Shown: positions 42,062 through 49,913, counted from the stretch's first letter. The stretch: DNA of 64,000 bases from Streptomyces caelestis (GCF_014205255.1 NZ_JACHNE010000001.1:6572001-6636000), one strand, 5' to 3'. Notes: generated from the sequence alone by a model not told the origin. Program-made: numbers and translations.

Positions 42062-42880
42062 TCATTCGGCTCGGTTGACGAACCCCGCCCCCGCGTCCCG
42101 CAGCCGCTCGTGCAAGCCCCGGAACACCGCCGACGAGCGGACCCCCGGCCAGTCCTCGGGCAGGAGGTCGGCGGGCAGGCCCGGGTCGGTGTAGGGGAGG
42201 TGGCGCCAGGAGTCCAGGGCGAGGAGGTAGTCGCGGTAGGCCTCCTCGGGCGGGGTGTCCTCGCGCTTCTCCCACTCGCGCAGGACGCGTTCGTGGCGGT
42301 CGAGGAACGCCTCGTGCTCCTTGGCGATGGCGGCCAGGTCCCACCAGCGGGCGACGGCCTCCGCGGTCGGGGCGAAACCGAGGTGCTCGCCGCGGAAGAA
42401 GTCGACGTACGCGTCGAGCCGCAGCCGCTGGAGGGTGTGCCGGGTCTCCTCGTACAGCCGCGCGGGTGCGATCCACACGCCCGGTGCGGCCGTGCCGAAA
42501 CCGAGGCCGGCCAGCCGGGAGCGCAGCACGTGCCGCTTCTGCCGCTCCGACTCCGGCACGGAGAACACGGCGAGCACCCACCCCTCGTCCTCGGGAGGAG
42601 CCGTGGCGTAGATGCGCCGGTCGCCGTCGTCGAGCAACTGGCGGGCGTCCGGGGACAGTTCGTACCCGGCCGCGCCCTGGGCGGTGCGGGCGGGCACGAG
42701 CAGTCCGCGTCTCTTCAGCCGCGACACCGAGGAGCGTACGGAAGGGGCGTCCACGCCGACCGCGGCGAGCAGCCGGATCAGTTCGGCGACGGGCACGGGG
42801 CCCGTCGCGAAGCGGCCGTACGCGCCGTAGAGCGTGACGATGAGAGACCGTGGTGCATGCTGGTCGGACACGTTGATCAT
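42062..42880 (-). CDS. PaaX-family transcriptional regulator
   Basis: A 272-residue PaaX-type repressor with an N-terminal winged helix (SLIVTLYGAYGRFATGPVPV, VRSSVSRLKRRGLLVPAR, GYELSPDARQLLDDGDRRIY), a central domain (WVLAVFSVPESERQKRHVLRSRL) and the PaaX C-terminal domain. PaaX repressors respond to aryl-CoA thioesters such as phenylacetyl-CoA, which fits this island. The ATG at 42880 lies 1 nt after the ligase stop, so it is the second gene of that operon. It is the obvious candidate to bind the shared TGACGACAGTCA sites. Confidence 0.9.
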   Translation of the reverse strand: MINVSDQHAPRSLIVTLYGAYGRFATGPVPVAELIRLLAAVGVDAPSVRSSVSRLKRRGLLVPARTAQGAAGYELSPDARQLLDDGDRRIYATAPPEDEGWVLAVFSVPESERQKRHVLRSRLAGLGFGTAAPGVWIAPARLYEETRHTLQRLRLDAYVDFFRGEHLGFAPTAEAVARWWDLAAIAKEHEAFLDRHERVLREWEKREDTPPEEAYRDYLLALDSWRHLPYTDPGLPADLLPEDWPGVRSSAVFRGLHERLRDAGAGFVNRAE

Positions 42881-42881
42881 C

Positions 42882-44528
42882 TTAGGTCGTTCGGGTCACT
42901 CCCGGTCGTTCCCGGTCGTCTTCGGTACGGCCGTCCGGGAGCCCGCCCGCGCGCAGCCTGAACCGCTGGAGCTTGCCGGTGGCCGTGCGCGGCAGTGCGT
43001 CCAGGAAGACGATCTCGCGCGGGCACTTGTACGGCGCCAGTTCGCTCTTCACGAAGGCGCGCAGCGCCCCGGCGTCCCGTTCCGCGCCTTCCCTGAGGAC
43101 GGCGAAGGCCACCACGACCTGCCCGCGGGCCTCGTCGGGCCGCCCCACGACCGCCGCCTCCACCACGTCCGGGTGCCGCAGCAGCGCGTCCTCGACCTCG
43201 GGTCCGGCGATGTTGTACCCGGCCGAGATGATCATGTCGTCGGCGCGGGCGACGTACCGGAAGTAGCCGTCGGGTTCGCGGACGTAGGTGTCGCCGGTGA
43301 TGTTCCAGCCGCCGCGTACGTACTCCCGCTGCCGCGGGTCGGTGAGGTAGCGGCAGCCGACCGGTCCGCGCACCGCGAGCAGCCCCGGCTCCCCGTCGGG
43401 CACCGGCTCGCCGTGCTCGTCCTGCACGCGCGCGTGCCACCCGGGTACGGGAACGCCCGTCGTGCCGGGCCGGATCCGTTCGTCGGCCGCGGAGATGAAG
43501 ATGTGCAGCAGCTCGGTGGCGCCGATGCCGTTGATGACGCGCAGGCCCGTGCGTGCGTGCCAGGCCCGCCAGGTGGCGGCGGGCAGGTTCTCGCCGGCCG
43601 AGACGCAGCGGCGCAGGGACGAGACGTCGTGCCCGTCGAGGCCGTCGAGCATCGCGCGGTACGCCGTCGGGGCGGTGAAGAGGACGGAGACCCGGTGCCG
43701 CGCGATGGCGGGCAGCAGTTGCCGGGGACCGGCCTGCTCCAGCAGGAGGACGCTCGCCCCGGCCCGCAGCGGGAAGACGACCAGCCCGCCGAGCCCGAAG
43801 GTGAAGCCGAGCGGGGGACTGCCGGTGAACACGTCGTCCGCTTCGGGCTTAAGGACATGCCGGGAGAAGGTGTCGGCGATGGCCAGGACGTCCCGGTGGA
43901 AGTGCGTGCAGCCCTTGGGGCGGCCGGTGGTGCCGGAGGTGAAGGCGATCAGCGCGACATCGTCGGCCGCCGTGTCGACGGCCTCGTACGGTGTGCCGGG
44001 CGCCGGGCGGTTGAGGAGGTCGTCCGGGGCGTCGCCGCCGTAGGCCGTGATCCGCAGGTCCGGGATCTCGGCCTTGGCGAGGTCGTCGACGGACCGGATG
44101 TCGCACAGCGCGTGCCGGACCCGGGCGATCTCGCACATCGTGCTCAGCTCGTGCGGACGCTGCTGGGCGAGCACGGTGACCGCCACGGCCCCCGCCTTCA
44201 GCACGGCCAGCCAGCAGGCCGCTAGCCACGGTGTGGTGGGGCCGCGCAGCAGCACGCGGTTGCCGGGGACGACGCCGAGTTCGCCGGTGAGCAGGTGCGC
44301 GATGCGGTCGACCCGGGCGCGCAGGTCGGCGTACGTCCATGGCTCTCCGGCCGGGGTGAGGAACGCCGGGCGGTCGCCGGGTGGGCCGCCGAGCAGCTCG
44401 GCGGCGCAGTTGAGCCGTTCGGGGTAGCGCAGCTCCGGCAGGTCGAAACGGAGCTCGGGCCATTGGTCCGGGGGTGGCAGATGGTCACGGGCGAAGGTGT
44501 CGACGTGGGCCGTACCCCGTGGATTCAT
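42882..44528 (-). CDS. Aryl-CoA ligase (2-aminobenzoate/benzoate-CoA ligase type)
   Basis: A 548-residue adenylate-forming CoA ligase. Core motifs: AFTSGTTGRPKGCTHFHRD (A3), INGIGATELLHIF (A5), GGWNITGDTYVREPDGYF (A7), and the C-terminal catalytic Lys in PRTATGKLQRFRLR (A10). The GATELLHIFIS segment and the N-terminus resemble benzoate/2-aminobenzoate-CoA ligases. It would activate the aromatic acid to the thioester used by the fused monooxygenase. The ATG at 44528 follows AAGGGGG. It is the first gene of a minus-strand operon with PaaX, and its promoter overlaps the divergent acyl-CoA dehydrogenase promoter. Confidence 0.9.
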   Translation of the reverse strand: MNPRGTAHVDTFARDHLPPPDQWPELRFDLPELRYPERLNCAAELLGGPPGDRPAFLTPAGEPWTYADLRARVDRIAHLLTGELGVVPGNRVLLRGPTTPWLAACWLAVLKAGAVAVTVLAQQRPHELSTMCEIARVRHALCDIRSVDDLAKAEIPDLRITAYGGDAPDDLLNRPAPGTPYEAVDTAADDVALIAFTSGTTGRPKGCTHFHRDVLAIADTFSRHVLKPEADDVFTGSPPLGFTFGLGGLVVFPLRAGASVLLLEQAGPRQLLPAIARHRVSVLFTAPTAYRAMLDGLDGHDVSSLRRCVSAGENLPAATWRAWHARTGLRVINGIGATELLHIFISAADERIRPGTTGVPVPGWHARVQDEHGEPVPDGEPGLLAVRGPVGCRYLTDPRQREYVRGGWNITGDTYVREPDGYFRYVARADDMIISAGYNIAGPEVEDALLRHPDVVEAAVVGRPDEARGQVVVAFAVLREGAERDAGALRAFVKSELAPYKCPREIVFLDALPRTATGKLQRFRLRAGGLPDGRTEDDRERPGVTRTT

Positions 44529-44565
44529 ACGATTCGCCCCCTTGGCGTGGTGGGCTCGCCTCTGG

Positions 44566-44609
44566 AGAGTATCGTGTTAGTGACGACAGTCAACGGTCCG
44601 CGATAGCCT
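44566..44609. promoter_or_regulatory. Overlapping divergent promoters sharing TGACGACAGTCA
   Basis: Plus strand: -35 TGACGA (44581-44586), 17 nt, -10 TAGCCT (44604-44609), for the acyl-CoA dehydrogenase. Minus strand: -35 TTGACT (44593-44588), 16 nt, -10 TACTCT (44571-44566), for the ligase-PaaX operon. Both -35 elements lie in the 12-mer TGACGACAGTCA (44581-44592) and its next base, so one bound repressor could shut both. Confidence 0.65.
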
Positions 44610-44656
44610 CGGAGTGGCCCGGCCGGGAGGCAGGGGTGGCCGAGAAGGGACCGGCG

Positions 44657-46303
44657 ATGACCGCATTCTCGCTCGAACCGGCACAACTCGCCTGGTGCGC
44701 CGAGCTGCGCACCCTCGCCGCGGAGCGGCTGCGCCCGCTGGCCGAGAAGGGCGAGCCCGGCCGGGTGAACCGCGTCCTGCTCGCCGAACTCGGCAGCCTC
44801 GGACTGCTCGGCCGGCTCTTCACCTCCGGCGCGCTCGACCTGTGCCTGATGCGCGAGTCCCTGGCCTACGCCTGCACGGAAGCCGAAACGGCCCTCGCCC
44901 TCCAGGGCCTCGGCGCCCACCCCGTCCACACCCACGGCACGGAGTCCCAACGCGCCCGCTGGCTCCCCCGGGTGGCCGAAGGCAGCGCGGTGGCGGCGTT
45001 CGCGCTGAGCGAGCCAGGGGCGGGGTCGGATGCGGTGGCTCTGGGGTTGCGGGCGGAGCGGGACGGGGCACCGGGGGTGGCGTCCGGCAGTGGCTCATCG
45101 GGGACGGCACCCGGCATCGGCTCACAAGAGGCGGCATCCGACGGTGGCTCACTGGGCGGGGTGGCCTCCGGCGGGGGCGCCGGCGCGGCGGACGGAGGCT
45201 CCCGGGGTGAGACGGCCTGCGACGGCGGTTCTCGGGGCCGGACGGCCTCCGACGGCGCTCAGGGCCGGGCCGGATCCGGTGGCACCCAGGACTCCCGGAT
45301 CAGTGGTGGCGGCTCATCGGGCTCGGTGACACCCGACCGCAGTGCCCGGGACGCCCGGACTCCCGCCGACCGCTCATCGCGCTCGGCGGCGTCCGGCGGC
45401 GGCATTCGAGGCGCCGGCGCCCGTGAAGGCGGCTCGCCGGGCGCGGCGGCGTCCGACGGCGGAACCGAGGGGGGCCGGGCTGCTGCCGGCGGCTCGCCGG
45501 GATCCGGGCGCGCGGTTCACGCATCACAACACGCGGTCCACGACTCACCCGCTCCCGCCGGACTGGCCGCCGCCCCCGACGGCCCCGCCCGCTGGCGCCT
45601 CACCGGCGAGAAGTGCTGGATCTCCAACGCCCCCGAGGCCGACTTCTACACCGTCTTCGCCCGGACCACCCCGGGGGCAGGGGCACGTGGCGTCACTGCC
45701 TTTCTCGTGCCGGCGGACCGGCCGGGGCTGACCGGCAACGGACTCGACATGCTCTCCCCGCACCCCATCGGCGCGCTCCGCTTCGACGCCGTGCCGGTGA
45801 CGGCCGACGACGTGCTCGGTGAGGTGGACCGGGGGTTCCGGATCGCCATGGGGACGCTCAACCTGTTCCGCCCCAGTGTCGGCGCCTTCGCGGTCGGCAT
45901 GGCCCGGGCGGCGCTCGACGCGACCCTCGCGCACACCGCCGGGCGGGACGCCTTCGGCGGCAAGCTGAGGGACCTTCAGGCCGTCTCCCACCAGGTCGCC
46001 GAGATGGCCCTGCGCACGGAGGCGGCCCGGCTGATGGTCTACGCGGCGGCGACGGCGTACGACGAGAACGCCCCGGACGTGCCCCAGCGTGCCGCCATGG
46101 CGAAACTGCTCGCCACCGAGACCGCGCAGTACGTCGTCGACACGGCCGTCCAGCTGCACGGCGCCCGCGCGCTGCAACGCGGTCACCTGCTCGAACACCT
46201 CTACCGTGAGGTGCGCGCCCCACGTATCTACGAGGGGGCCAGCGAGGTCCAGCGCGGCATCATCGCCAAGGAGTTGTACGCGGCACACCAGGAGGCCCGG
46301 TGA
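44657..46303 (+). CDS. Acyl-CoA dehydrogenase with a ~170-residue Gly/Ser repeat insert
   Basis: A 548-residue acyl-CoA dehydrogenase; the family norm is about 380. The normal N-domain (residues 1-130, ending FALSEPGAGSDAVALGLRAE) and the rest (RWRLTGEKCWISNAPEADFY, then the helical C-domain with the catalytic Glu in RIYEGASEVQRG) are intact. Between them, residues about 136-305 are a low-complexity insert of roughly 10-residue units like SDGGSxGxxA. The insert sits in the surface loop between two beta-domain strands, so activity may survive. ATG at 44657 follows GAGAAGGGA; GTG at 44636 with GGGAGG is an alternative. Its TGA overlaps the RidA start. Confidence 0.88.
   Translation: MTAFSLEPAQLAWCAELRTLAAERLRPLAEKGEPGRVNRVLLAELGSLGLLGRLFTSGALDLCLMRESLAYACTEAETALALQGLGAHPVHTHGTESQRARWLPRVAEGSAVAAFALSEPGAGSDAVALGLRAERDGAPGVASGSGSSGTAPGIGSQEAASDGGSLGGVASGGGAGAADGGSRGETACDGGSRGRTASDGAQGRAGSGGTQDSRISGGGSSGSVTPDRSARDARTPADRSSRSAASGGGIRGAGAREGGSPGAAASDGGTEGGRAAAGGSPGSGRAVHASQHAVHDSPAPAGLAAAPDGPARWRLTGEKCWISNAPEADFYTVFARTTPGAGARGVTAFLVPADRPGLTGNGLDMLSPHPIGALRFDAVPVTADDVLGEVDRGFRIAMGTLNLFRPSVGAFAVGMARAALDATLAHTAGRDAFGGKLRDLQAVSHQVAEMALRTEAARLMVYAAATAYDENAPDVPQRAAMAKLLATETAQYVVDTAVQLHGARALQRGHLLEHLYREVRAPRIYEGASEVQRGIIAKELYAAHQEAR
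45061..45575 (+). repeat. In-frame minisatellite of ~30-nt units inside the acyl-CoA dehydrogenase gene
   Basis: About sixteen degenerate copies of a 10-codon unit, consensus S-D-G-G-S-x-G-x-x-A (examples SDGGSLGGVA, CDGGSRGRTA, REGGSPGAAA, SDGGTEGGRA). The array stays in frame throughout and has no stop codon. Confidence 0.8.
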
Positions 46304-46698
46304 CCACCGAACGCGTCAACCCGCCCGGCCTCGCCCCGCCGGCGGGCTTCTCGCACGCCGTCGTGGCCTCCGGGACCAGGGTGGTGTTCCTGGCGGGGCA
46401 GACCGCCCTCGACGGCGACGGCAAGGTGGTCGGCGCCACCCTGCCGGAACAGTTCGAGAGGGCCCTCACCAACCTGCTGACCGCCCTCACCGCGGCCGGC
46501 TGCACGCCCTGCGACCTCGCCCGCGTCACCGTCTACGCCACGGACGTCGCCGCGTACCGCGCCCACGCCCCCGAACTGGGCCGCCTCTGGCGGAAACTGG
46601 CGGGCCGCGACTACCCGGCCATGGCGGTCGTCGAGGTCGTCCGGCTCTGGGACGAGGAGGCGTTGGTGGAACTGGACGGCTTCGCGGTGCTGCCGTAG
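46300..46698 (+). CDS. RidA-family enamine/imine deaminase
   Basis: A 132-residue RidA/YjgF-family protein: VVFLAGQTALDGDGKVVGATL, NLLTALTAAGCTPCDLARVTVYATDV and YPAMAVVEVVRLWDEEALVEL. RidA proteins hydrolyse reactive enamines/imines to ketones and ammonia. Beside an anthraniloyl-CoA-type monooxygenase this makes sense, since reduction of the aminated ring would leave an enamine or imine. The usual substrate-binding Arg position reads as VEVVRLW, with Arg near residue 110. GTG at 46300 overlaps the dehydrogenase stop, giving strict coupling. Confidence 0.88.
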   Translation: MTTERVNPPGLAPPAGFSHAVVASGTRVVFLAGQTALDGDGKVVGATLPEQFERALTNLLTALTAAGCTPCDLARVTVYATDVAAYRAHAPELGRLWRKLAGRDYPAMAVVEVVRLWDEEALVELDGFAVLP

Positions 46699-46803
46699 GG
46701 ACGCGGCGGGCTCTCCGCCGAAGGGGTGAGGATCACGGGCGCCGGGCCCGGAGGCCCGGTACGAGTGGAATCTGTCATTCCACTCCTTTCGGGAGGTCTT
46801 CCC

Positions 46804-47253
46804 ATGCGTCTACGTCCCCTTCTCGGCGCGGCGGCCGGTGCCGCGCTGCTCCTGCTCACCGGCGCGACCGCGGCGCCCGCCACCGCGGATCCCGCAACGG
46901 CGGTTCCCGCCCCCTACGAGGCCGTGACGGTCGACAGGGTGGGCCGGATCGCCACCGACGGCACCGTCACCCTCTCCGGCACCTACCGCTGCCAGAGCTC
47001 CAGCGGCCCGGTCTTCGTCAGCTCCTCCGTGAGCCAGGGCGTGTCCACCATCCGCTACGGCACCGGCGGCACCCGGGCGGTGTGCGACGGCGCGGAGCAC
47101 CGCTGGGTGAACAAGGGCCGCCCCGTGCCCGGCTCCCTCGTGCCCGGCGCGGCCCACGTCGAGGCCACCCTGATGGAACTGGGCGCCTTCAGCGGCCTGC
47201 TGCCCCGCTTCCACGCGGTACAGGGCCAGACCGTCACCCTGACCCGGGGCTGA
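46804..47253 (+). CDS. Secreted DUF6299-like protein
   Basis: A 149-residue secreted protein. It has a signal peptide (MRLRPLLGAAAGAALLLLTG, cleavage near ATADPA), then a beta-rich domain with two Cys (YRCQSSSGPVFVSSS and RAVCDGAEHRW) that probably form a disulfide. The pattern matches the DUF6299 family of Streptomyces, of unknown role. ATG at 46804 has GGGAGG upstream at good spacing. Confidence 0.75.
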   Translation: MRLRPLLGAAAGAALLLLTGATAAPATADPATAVPAPYEAVTVDRVGRIATDGTVTLSGTYRCQSSSGPVFVSSSVSQGVSTIRYGTGGTRAVCDGAEHRWVNKGRPVPGSLVPGAAHVEATLMELGAFSGLLPRFHAVQGQTVTLTRG

Positions 47254-47376
47254 CCACAGCGGTGAACGGACCGGTGAGCGGCCTGGGTTCGCGGGACGCC
47301 GCCGGTCCGGGCCGCTGGCGCGCGCTGCCGTCGGCGAGACCTCTCACGGCGTCAAGAGCCAAGCGCCATAAAGCAG

Positions 47377-47405
47377 TTGTTCACCTCGGAACACTGGGGT
47401 AGGTA
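47377..47405 (+). promoter_or_regulatory. Promoter of the F420-type oxidoreductase gene
   Basis: -35 TTGTTC (47377-47382), a 17-nt spacer, and -10 TAGGTA (47400-47405), only 8 nt before the ATG at 47413. The transcript would be leaderless or nearly so. Confidence 0.45.
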
Positions 47406-47412
47406 AGGGCCC

Positions 47413-48285
47413 ATGACTACTCTTGGTGCTGTTTTCCGGCCTCAGCTGCCCCCCGAGAAGCTGCGTGACATAGCCCGTGCCGCCGAGGCGGCGGGACTTG
47501 AGGAACTGTGGTTCTGGGAGGACTGCTTCCTGGAGAGCGGGATCGCCACCGCGTCCGCCGCGCTCGCCTGGACCGAACGGCTGCGGGTCGGCATCGGACT
47601 GCTGCCCGTGCCCTTGCGGAACGTCGCCCTCACCGCGATGGAGACCGCCACCCTGGACCGGCTCTTTCCGGGACGCTTCACGCTGACCGTCGGACACGGC
47701 GTGCAGGACTGGATGGGGCAGGTCGGCGCGCGGGCCGAGTCGCCGGTCACGCTGCTGCGTGAGTACCTCGACGCGCTGCGGGCGCTGCTGCGCGGCGAGC
47801 GCGTCACCACGGACGGGCGGTACGTGAAACTGGACGACGTCGGCCTCGACTGGCCCCCGCCCACCGCTCCCGAGGTGCTCGCCGGCGTCACCGGCCCCCG
47901 TTCGCTGCGTCTGTCGGGCGAGGCCGCCGACGGCACGCTGCTCAGCGAGGCCATCCCGCCGGACGGTGTGCGCAACGCCCGCCGGCTCATCGACGAGGGC
48001 CGCGCGGCGGCCGGCCGCACCGGCTCCCACCGCGTGGCCGTCTATCTCCTCACCGCCACCGGGCCGGACGCCGCCGCCCGCCTCCAGGCCGAGCGCACCG
48101 CATCCGGCACGGACAAGATCCCCGGCCTGGGAGTCACCGGCGACGCCGCCGCGGTGGCCGAGGCCGTTCAGCGCCTGGTCGCCGCCGGCGCCGACACCGT
48201 CGTCCTGGAACCCACCGGCGATGAGCCGGACCCCGAGGGCTTCGTCCGCTTCGTGGCCGAGGACGTCCGCCCCCTCGTCCCGTAA
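47413..48285 (+). CDS. LLM-class F420-type oxidoreductase
   Basis: A 290-residue luciferase-like flavin/F420 enzyme: TLGAVFRPQLPPEKLRDIAR, GLEELWFWEDCFLESGIATA, RLRVGIGLLPVPLRNVALTA, RFTLTVGHGVQDWMGQVG and PEVLAGVTGPRSLRLSGEAADG. It is related to 5,10-methylene-H4MPT reductase-like enzymes, which use F420H2. The substrate is unknown. Its near-leaderless promoter suggests leaderless translation. It converges with the ArsR gene, leaving 26 nt between stops. Confidence 0.86.
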   Translation: MTTLGAVFRPQLPPEKLRDIARAAEAAGLEELWFWEDCFLESGIATASAALAWTERLRVGIGLLPVPLRNVALTAMETATLDRLFPGRFTLTVGHGVQDWMGQVGARAESPVTLLREYLDALRALLRGERVTTDGRYVKLDDVGLDWPPPTAPEVLAGVTGPRSLRLSGEAADGTLLSEAIPPDGVRNARRLIDEGRAAAGRTGSHRVAVYLLTATGPDAAARLQAERTASGTDKIPGLGVTGDAAAVAEAVQRLVAAGADTVVLEPTGDEPDPEGFVRFVAEDVRPLVP

Positions 48286-48311
48286 CCCGGCGAAGAGGGG
48301 CGCCGGGTGCG

Positions 48312-48623
48312 CTACTCCTGTGCGTGCCGGATGGCGTCCAGCACGATGTGCGCCACGTGGTCGTCGGTGAGGGTGTACCGCGTCTCGCGGGCCTGACGCC
48401 GGGCGGTGACGATTCGGGAGGTCCGCAGCACCCGCAGGTGCTGGGAGACCAGCGGCTGGCTCACGCCCAGGGCCGTCACCAGTTCATGGACGTACTTGCC
48501 GCCGCCGGACAGCTCGCGCACGATGCCCAGCCGAACGGGCGAGGCCAGGGCGCGCAGCAGCTCGCTGGCCGCGTGCAGGGTCTGGTCCGGATCGTCCGTC
48601 GGGGGAGAGGGCGTCGTTGTCAT
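48312..48623 (-). CDS. ArsR/SmtB-family metal-responsive regulator
   Basis: A 103-residue winged-helix repressor: HAASELLRALASPVRLGIVREL, HELVTALGVSQPLVSQHLRVLR (recognition helix), VTARRQARETRYTLTDDHVAHIVLDAIRHAQE. The last helix carries Asp and His residues (DDHVAH...RHA) spaced like the alpha-5 zinc site of SmtB/NmtR-type sensors. ATG at 48623 is preferred over GTG at 48629, as both overlap an 11-bp inverted repeat that is probably its own operator. The downstream-strand His-rich gene carries the same half-site, suggesting a small zinc regulon. Confidence 0.88.
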   Translation of the reverse strand: MTTTPSPPTDDPDQTLHAASELLRALASPVRLGIVRELSGGGKYVHELVTALGVSQPLVSQHLRVLRTSRIVTARRQARETRYTLTDDHVAHIVLDAIRHAQE

Positions 48624-48646
48624 ATGCACACATTAGCATATGGCAA
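48617..48646. promoter_or_regulatory. ArsR-type operator (11-bp inverted repeat)
   Basis: TTGTCATATGC (48617-48627) and GCATATGGCAA (48636-48646) pair at 10 of 11 positions around an 8-nt spacer, overlapping the start codon of the ArsR gene. The layout is like SmtB-family operators with imperfect ATATG arms. Confidence 0.7.
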
Positions 48647-48655
48647 CGATTTCCA
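48641..48655. promoter_or_regulatory. Zur/Fur-type 7-1-7 palindrome upstream of the ArsR gene
   Basis: TGGCAACGATTTCCA, a near-palindrome of the TGnnAAC-n-GTTnnCA type. It is very similar to TGGAAACGGTTCCCA at 49970-49984. It overlaps the right arm of the ArsR operator, so two metal sensors might compete here. Confidence 0.45.
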
Positions 48656-48699
48656 ATACGTATCGATGGTCCCTCGGTGACCACCGGCGGCCGGTCCCG

Positions 48700-48999
48700 T
48701 CAGTGGTCGTCCCAGTGTCCCGCGTGGGCGGCGTGGCGGTGGCCGTCGTGCACGTAGTCGGTGTGGTCGCCGTGCCGCACCGCCAGATGGCCGCAGTCGT
48801 CGCCGTGCTGGTGGTCGTGGTTCTGGTGCGTCGCGTGAGCGCCGTTCGCGCACTCGTCGACGTGGTCCGCGTGCATCCGGTGGATGTGGCCGTCGTGGGC
48901 GTAGTCCGTGTGATCGCCATGGGTGAAGGCGACGTGGCCGCAGTCGTCGCCGTGGGCGTGCGCGTGGTTCTCGTGGGTGAGGTGCTCGGCGGTGGTCAT
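48700..48999 (-). CDS. His-rich metal-binding protein with an internal duplication
   Basis: A 99-residue soluble protein that is over a quarter His, with Asp and two HGDDCGH motifs. It is a tandem duplication: HGDDCGHVAFTHGDHTDYAH is echoed by HGDDCGHLAVRHGDHTDYVH about 44 residues later. It has no signal peptide, so it is likely a cytosolic zinc (or Ni/Co) store or chaperone. ATG at 48999 follows AAGGAG. Upstream at 49062-49076 is a 15-mer nearly identical to half of the ArsR operator, so the neighbouring ArsR protein probably controls it. Confidence 0.85.
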   Translation of the reverse strand: MTTAEHLTHENHAHAHGDDCGHVAFTHGDHTDYAHDGHIHRMHADHVDECANGAHATHQNHDHQHGDDCGHLAVRHGDHTDYVHDGHRHAAHAGHWDDH

Positions 49000-49061
49000 G
49001 GGGGTGGCTCCTTGTGTGTGGCTCGTGCGGCCGCGGTGCTTCGGCCGGGGCTGTCATGGCG

Positions 49062-49076
49062 ACATTAACATATAGC
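49062..49076 (-). promoter_or_regulatory. Second ArsR-like site upstream of the His-rich gene
   Basis: ACATTAACATATAGC matches ACATTAGCATATGGC (48630-48644, in the ArsR operator) at 13 of 15 positions and in the same orientation relative to its gene. Confidence 0.55.
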
Positions 49077-49148
49077 GATTCCTGCATGTATTGTCCGGGT
49101 GCCTGCCGCCGCCCGCCGGCCGGGGGCGGCGCAGGGGTGACGCCCGGG

Positions 49149-49913
49149 TCAGCGAACCGCGACCACCACGCAGCTGTCGCCGTACTGCCAGACCGGTCCC
49201 GCCGTGGCGAAGCCCGCCTGCCGCAGCAGCTCCAGATGGGCGGAGAGGGGGAGTTCGGCGGGGCGGCCGGTGTCGAGAGATGCCTCGCGTCGGCGGCGCT
49301 CGGCGAGCAGGTCCGTCAACTCGGGGTCGTCGGCGACGGCGGCCCACCAGGAGCCCCAGTCCTCGTGCGCGAACACCCGCTGCCGGTCGGCCCGGCACTG
49401 CCCGACATGGGCGGCGATCCCGGCCGGGCCCGTGTCGTCCTGGGGGAGATGGTCGCCGTTGACGAGGACACCGCCGGGCCGCAGCAGCGCGGCGAGCTGC
49501 CGGTAGACGCGCAGCAGGGTGTCGCGGTCGAGGTAGTGCAGGGCCGTCGTGGAGACGGCCGCGTCCAGGGGCCGGTCCAGGTCCAGGGCCCAGGTCCAGC
49601 CGGGTGCGCCGATCTCGGCGTCGACGTAGCGGGCCGCGTCCGGGTGGTGGGTCCGGCCCAGCTCCAGCAGCAGGGGATCCCGGTCCACGGCCACGATCTC
49701 CGCGTCGGGCAGCCGCCGGACCAGCCGGGCCGCCAGCGAGCCGGGCCCGCAGCCCAGGTCGACGACGAGGGGTGGGGAGCCGTGCCCGGCCGTGACGTGC
49801 TCGACGACATCGGCGATCACCGTGAACCGCTCCTCGCGGTCGACCGCGTACCGCTGTTGCTGGAGCTCCCAGCGCTCCACCCATCGCTCCGCCGTTGCCA
49901 GACTCAGCCCCAT
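49149..49913 (-). CDS. Class I SAM-dependent methyltransferase
   Basis: A 254-residue Rossmann methyltransferase: PLVVDLGCGPGSLAARLVRR (SAM loop), IVAVDRDPLLLELGR (acidic end of strand 2), PLDAAVSTTALHYLD and LLRPGGVLVNGDHLP. The closest general type is the class I small-molecule methyltransferases (methyltransferase-12/25). ATG at 49913 follows AAGGTGG and opens the natural helix LATAERWVERWELQQQRY; an in-frame ATG at 49985 would overlap a Zur-like box and is less likely. That box suggests zinc-dependent expression. The substrate is unknown. Confidence 0.82.
   Translation of the reverse strand: MGLSLATAERWVERWELQQQRYAVDREERFTVIADVVEHVTAGHGSPPLVVDLGCGPGSLAARLVRRLPDAEIVAVDRDPLLLELGRTHHPDAARYVDAEIGAPGWTWALDLDRPLDAAVSTTALHYLDRDTLLRVYRQLAALLRPGGVLVNGDHLPQDDTGPAGIAAHVGQCRADRQRVFAHEDWGSWWAAVADDPELTDLLAERRRREASLDTGRPAELPLSAHLELLRQAGFATAGPVWQYGDSCVVVAVR

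Noticed and set aside
48700..48999. The GC-rich minus-strand His repeats as a CRISPR or DNA satellite
   Set aside because: The repetition is a two-copy protein duplication in frame, with a normal start and ribosome site.
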